NCBI RefSeq assembly: GCF_024343575.1
Contig: NZ_RJUA01000121.1
Span: forward strand, 1 to 64,000
Direction: 5' to 3'
DNA: 64,000 bases
From: Lacihabitans sp. LS3-19
GTDB taxonomy: Bacteria > Bacteroidota > Bacteroidia > Cytophagales > Spirosomataceae
The first letter of the stretch is position 1. The number at the start of each line of letters is the position of its first letter. The position numbers and the translations under genes were made by a program. Positions 61,253-64,000 of the stretch are shown here, in pieces. Under the pieces are notes generated by a model, which worked only from the letters and a program-made list of their open reading frames with translations, was not told the DNA's origin and made no database searches.

Positions 61253-63913
61253 ATGAAAATTAAAAATCTACTTTCTTTTCTCTTTTTTTTCTCCATTACT
61301 TCAACAGTTATTGCTCAGAATATCACAATAATAGGAAATGTAAAAGATGCTGAAACAAAAGAAGGATTACCATCTTGTAACATCTTTGTTAACAGTACCA
61401 CTATTGGTGTTAATTCCGACTTGGAAGGTAATTTTAGATTTAATGGATTGAATTTCAGCGAGTTTGATTTAGTGTTTACTTATGTTGGTTATGTTTCTGT
61501 TACTAAAAAGATCGTTGCAAAAGAAGGAGAAACCATTACTGTAAATGTTGAGTTGAAACCTTCAGACAATATGTTAACTGAAGTTCAGGTTAAGTCAAAA
61601 CGAGATAAAAAATGGGAAAAGCAATTAAAAAAGTTCAAGAATTATTTTCTAGGGTACAGTGAATTTGCCGATAAATGTGAGATAGAAAATGCCTGGGTAA
61701 TAGATTTCGAAGAAACGGATGAAGGTTTTTCGGCTAAAGCTCAAGAGCCAATAAAAATTGTAAATACAGCACTAGGCTACCAAGTTTCATTTGAACTCAT
61801 AGATTTTTTTGTAGGTAAAGACGTACATAGAATTGGAGGCAATGTGTATTTCACAGAATTGGTGCCTAACAACAAGGCTAAGCTCGAAGAATGGTACGCC
61901 AATAGAGCTTTATCCTATAAAAAATCTCCAGCTTTTTTGTTCAAATCTCTAATTGATAATAAATTAGAAGGGGATAGGCTTCAATTGTATATTCCGAAGC
62001 CCGGTTCGAACGCTATTAGAACGGATAATTTTGATATTGAGTTAGGAAAAAGTGTTATTAGTTTTGATACAAAAAACTTAGTCGGAAATGGTAAAAGTCC
62101 TGAGATTAAAAAGATCTATATTCCAAATGAACTGGAGGTTCATAATCAGGGTGTTAAGTCAGACCTAAGGACTTATCAAGGAGTTGATTATGGTATAAGT
62201 TGGATGCAAGTAAAAGGCAATAATGTATATGTAAATACTAACGGCATGCCTTTCAATGTAAAAGACATTGTAGTTTCTGGCGATATGGATTATTTGAAGG
62301 TTTCTGGGATATTACCTACGGATTATGACCCAAGCAGTTCGGCAAATGAAGCCTATTTTCTTAAATTTGAGAAACCACCTTTTGCCGAAAAAGTACACTT
62401 GCATACAGACAGGACGGCTTATTTTCAAGGAGATAAGATTTGGTACAAAGCCTATTTGAATTATACTTCATTTGCTGCCAAAGACTCTGCAAGTAAAGTT
62501 TTGTATGTGCAATTAATAAACCCAAATCAGGAAATTTTAGAAAACCAGAAGCTGGAAGTTTCAAATGGATTTGCTTATGGGAATATTGAACTACCTGCCG
62601 ATTTACCCAAAGGGAATTATCAAATCAGAGGTTTTACCAATTATATGCGGAATTTTGATGGAATGATGTTTTCTGAAATATTGCCAGTTTTTTCTAGAAA
62701 CGAGATGCCAGAATATTCCACAGCCGAACCATCTGATTCTATTGTATTAAGGGTTTTGCCAGAAATAGATTCTTATGATCTGAAAACAGGAGAATTTACA
62801 CTTTCATTTAAAGATTTGGCTCAAAATCCTATGGGGGCCAATTTCTCTGTTTCGGTCAACAATCCCAATTTTGCTCCTGAATTTGATTTTTTTCCTAAAA
62901 TTTCATCAGATTTAAATTTAAAAGAAGTTCAAAAAGTGAGAGAGTTTCCTTACCGTATGGAATATGGATTAGAAATAGATGGGGTGTTTTTGGATAAAAA
63001 AAGAGTACCACAGAAAGGTGAATTGAACGTTTTTGTAAATAATCTTCAAAACTTTAGTTCTACATCGGCAGATGCTAGTGGAAACTTTGTGTTCAAAAAC
63101 CTAAGCTTTTATGGTGATGCCGATATCTATCTTCAACCTGTTTCTAAAAAACAAAAAGAAAATATTTTCATCATAAAAAATGATAATGATTTTCCTAAAG
63201 TTTCACCTAGTCCGAAAATTGATGAAATAAAAAAGAAAACTTCCAATTTGCCATATTTTGAAGATATTAAAGAAGAAGAATTGGTAGCAGCGGAAGAGAA
63301 AAAGGTTGAAAGAAATACGCAGAAAATGCTCTATGGTAAAGCTGATTATGTGATTGAGGAATCGGAGATTAATTACAATAATGGTATTACTGGGGTTATC
63401 AATAGTATTTTAAGAAAAGTGCCAAGTGCAAGAAACTCTAATGGAAGTATTGTTTTAAGAGGTGGAGCAGCATCTGTTTTTAACTCTAATTTTGCTCTGG
63501 TTTTGATAGACGGAGTGCCAATGGGAAGCTTAAATTCAGTTCAAGTCAATAATATCGCAAAAATCGAAGTAGTTTCGAGAATGGCACCTATGTATGGAGA
63601 TTTAGGGAAAAATGGAATAGTTTCGATTTTCTTAAAAGACAAGAAAAGTGCAAATGAAGAGATGATAGGAAAAAACTTTACTCAGGTTGCCTTGAAAGGC
63701 TACAATAGGCCGGAGGTATTTATTCCCGCCAGAATCAAAATGATAAATGAAACCAATAAGCCAACTATATATTGGAACCCTGAAGTAATAACCAATGAAA
63801 AAGGCTTGGGGCATTTTAGTATTGGTGAAAATGCCACTTTACCCTTGAAGGTTTGCATAGAAGGAGTGACTCAAAATAATATTCCTTTTAGAAAAGTGTT
63901 TTATTTAAAGTAA
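61253..63913 (+). CDS. Exported protein with CarboxypepD-like, macroglobulin-like and TonB-plug-like domains
   Basis: The 886 residues have a signal peptide (IKNLLSFLFFFSITSTVIA). A carboxypeptidase-regulatory-like beta-domain follows (ITIIGNVKDAETKEGLPSCN, TYVGYVSVTKKIV), then a macroglobulin MG2-like stretch (EKVHLHTDRTAYFQGDKIWY, DLPKGNYQIRGFTNYM). A TonB-receptor plug-like segment near residues 720-800 (ITGVINSILRKVPSARNSNG, IVLRGGAAS, ALVLIDGVPMGSLNSVQVNN) lies before a final strand region ending in FYLK. No beta-barrel follows the plug, so it is not a transporter by itself. It may bind an outer-membrane partner. Confidence 0.85.
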   Translation: MKIKNLLSFLFFFSITSTVIAQNITIIGNVKDAETKEGLPSCNIFVNSTTIGVNSDLEGNFRFNGLNFSEFDLVFTYVGYVSVTKKIVAKEGETITVNVELKPSDNMLTEVQVKSKRDKKWEKQLKKFKNYFLGYSEFADKCEIENAWVIDFEETDEGFSAKAQEPIKIVNTALGYQVSFELIDFFVGKDVHRIGGNVYFTELVPNNKAKLEEWYANRALSYKKSPAFLFKSLIDNKLEGDRLQLYIPKPGSNAIRTDNFDIELGKSVISFDTKNLVGNGKSPEIKKIYIPNELEVHNQGVKSDLRTYQGVDYGISWMQVKGNNVYVNTNGMPFNVKDIVVSGDMDYLKVSGILPTDYDPSSSANEAYFLKFEKPPFAEKVHLHTDRTAYFQGDKIWYKAYLNYTSFAAKDSASKVLYVQLINPNQEILENQKLEVSNGFAYGNIELPADLPKGNYQIRGFTNYMRNFDGMMFSEILPVFSRNEMPEYSTAEPSDSIVLRVLPEIDSYDLKTGEFTLSFKDLAQNPMGANFSVSVNNPNFAPEFDFFPKISSDLNLKEVQKVREFPYRMEYGLEIDGVFLDKKRVPQKGELNVFVNNLQNFSSTSADASGNFVFKNLSFYGDADIYLQPVSKKQKENIFIIKNDNDFPKVSPSPKIDEIKKKTSNLPYFEDIKEEELVAAEEKKVERNTQKMLYGKADYVIEESEINYNNGITGVINSILRKVPSARNSNGSIVLRGGAASVFNSNFALVLIDGVPMGSLNSVQVNNIAKIEVVSRMAPMYGDLGKNGIVSIFLKDKKSANEEMIGKNFTQVALKGYNRPEVFIPARIKMINETNKPTIYWNPEVITNEKGLGHFSIGENATLPLKVCIEGVTQNNIPFRKVFYLK

Positions 63914-63952
63914 AATAAGCCTTAATTTGGGTTTGAAATTGAAAAGTTCTTG

Positions 63953-64000
63953 ATGAAAAATAGAAAATTGCTCGTTATTTTGGTCGTGATATTAGGGCAA
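63953..64000 (+). CDS. Start of an exported protein, truncated by window end
   Basis: An ATG at 63953 opens 16 codons reading MKNRKLLVILVVILGQ, a signal-peptide or membrane-anchor start with basic residues followed by a hydrophobic run. It lies 39 bases after the upstream stop, in the same direction, so it is probably co-transcribed. Nothing more can be said. Confidence 0.6.
   Translation, partial: MKNRKLLVILVVILGQ

Overview
The window is chromosomal DNA from a low-GC, Gram-negative member of the Bacteroidota, most likely a Cytophagales-type environmental bacterium. Support for this comes from lipid A synthesis (lpxB), a TonB receptor, families largely confined to Bacteroidota (DUF4290 next to murA, DUF4494, DUF5694), LytTR two-component pairs, a PafA-type phosphatase, a repeat-rich surface protein with a C-terminal Gly-Cys tail, and repeated -7 promoter boxes of the form TAnnTTTG. 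No rRNA, tRNA, CRISPR array, transposase or prophage was seen. The species is not identifiable from the sequence alone.

Layout. 1-1.4 kb: 3' end of a surface protein built from 147-bp tandem repeats. 1.5-6.7 kb: pyruvate:ferredoxin oxidoreductase (nifJ) with a GltD-like flavoprotein partner. 6.9-9.8 kb: the core pyrH and frr genes, interrupted by two AT-rich genes for an OLD/AAA-type ATPase and a small protein with a PD-(D/E)XK-like nuclease pattern. 9.9-19.6 kb: a DMT transporter, a redoxin-thioredoxin fusion, and then an accessory block (TPR sensor kinase, LuxR-type regulator, LytTR protein, secreted protein, S8 protease). This block is bracketed by a decayed 204-bp copy of the 3' end of the redoxin-thioredoxin gene. 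19.7-26.5 kb: a MscS-like channel, an RsmF-like methyltransferase, a 7-bp tandem repeat, and a small glycan cluster (two glycosyltransferases, a WbsX-like protein, a 2OG-Fe(II) oxygenase, an SRPBCC protein). 26.8-34.8 kb: thiolase plus acyl-CoA ligase, a TonB receptor, queD, lpxB, a lipoprotein, sufB. 34.9-40.3 kb: a DUF5694 protein, a Xre/RES toxin-antitoxin pair, SDR, mtgA, a YjbR-like protein, DUF4494, a ROK kinase. 40.4-46.1 kb: an ABC transporter operon with its own GntR regulator and a visible operator, glycerate kinase, and a LytTR/LytS two-component pair. 46.2-64 kb: phosphatase, thioesterase, outer-membrane barrel, patatin, MFS, crtZ, PafA-like phosphatase, M16 protease, DUF4290-murA, DEAD-box helicase, lysS, a plug/macroglobulin-like outer-membrane protein, and the start of another exported protein.

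Most promising leads. (1) The ATPase-nuclease pair sits between pyrH and frr with 2-bp junctions at both ends, and is a candidate defence or DNA-maintenance module. (2) A composite palindromic element is repeated upstream of the LuxR-type regulator and upstream of the LytTR gene, and probably marks the regulon of this signalling island. (3) The decayed duplicate flanking the island records how the island or a paralogue arose. (4) The thiolase has Pro where the second catalytic Cys is expected and is co-transcribed with a short acyl-CoA ligase. (5) An AGTGTA-N12-TACACT operator overlaps the start codon of the GntR-controlled ABC operon. All functional calls rest on reading motifs and family resemblance; no database search was run.
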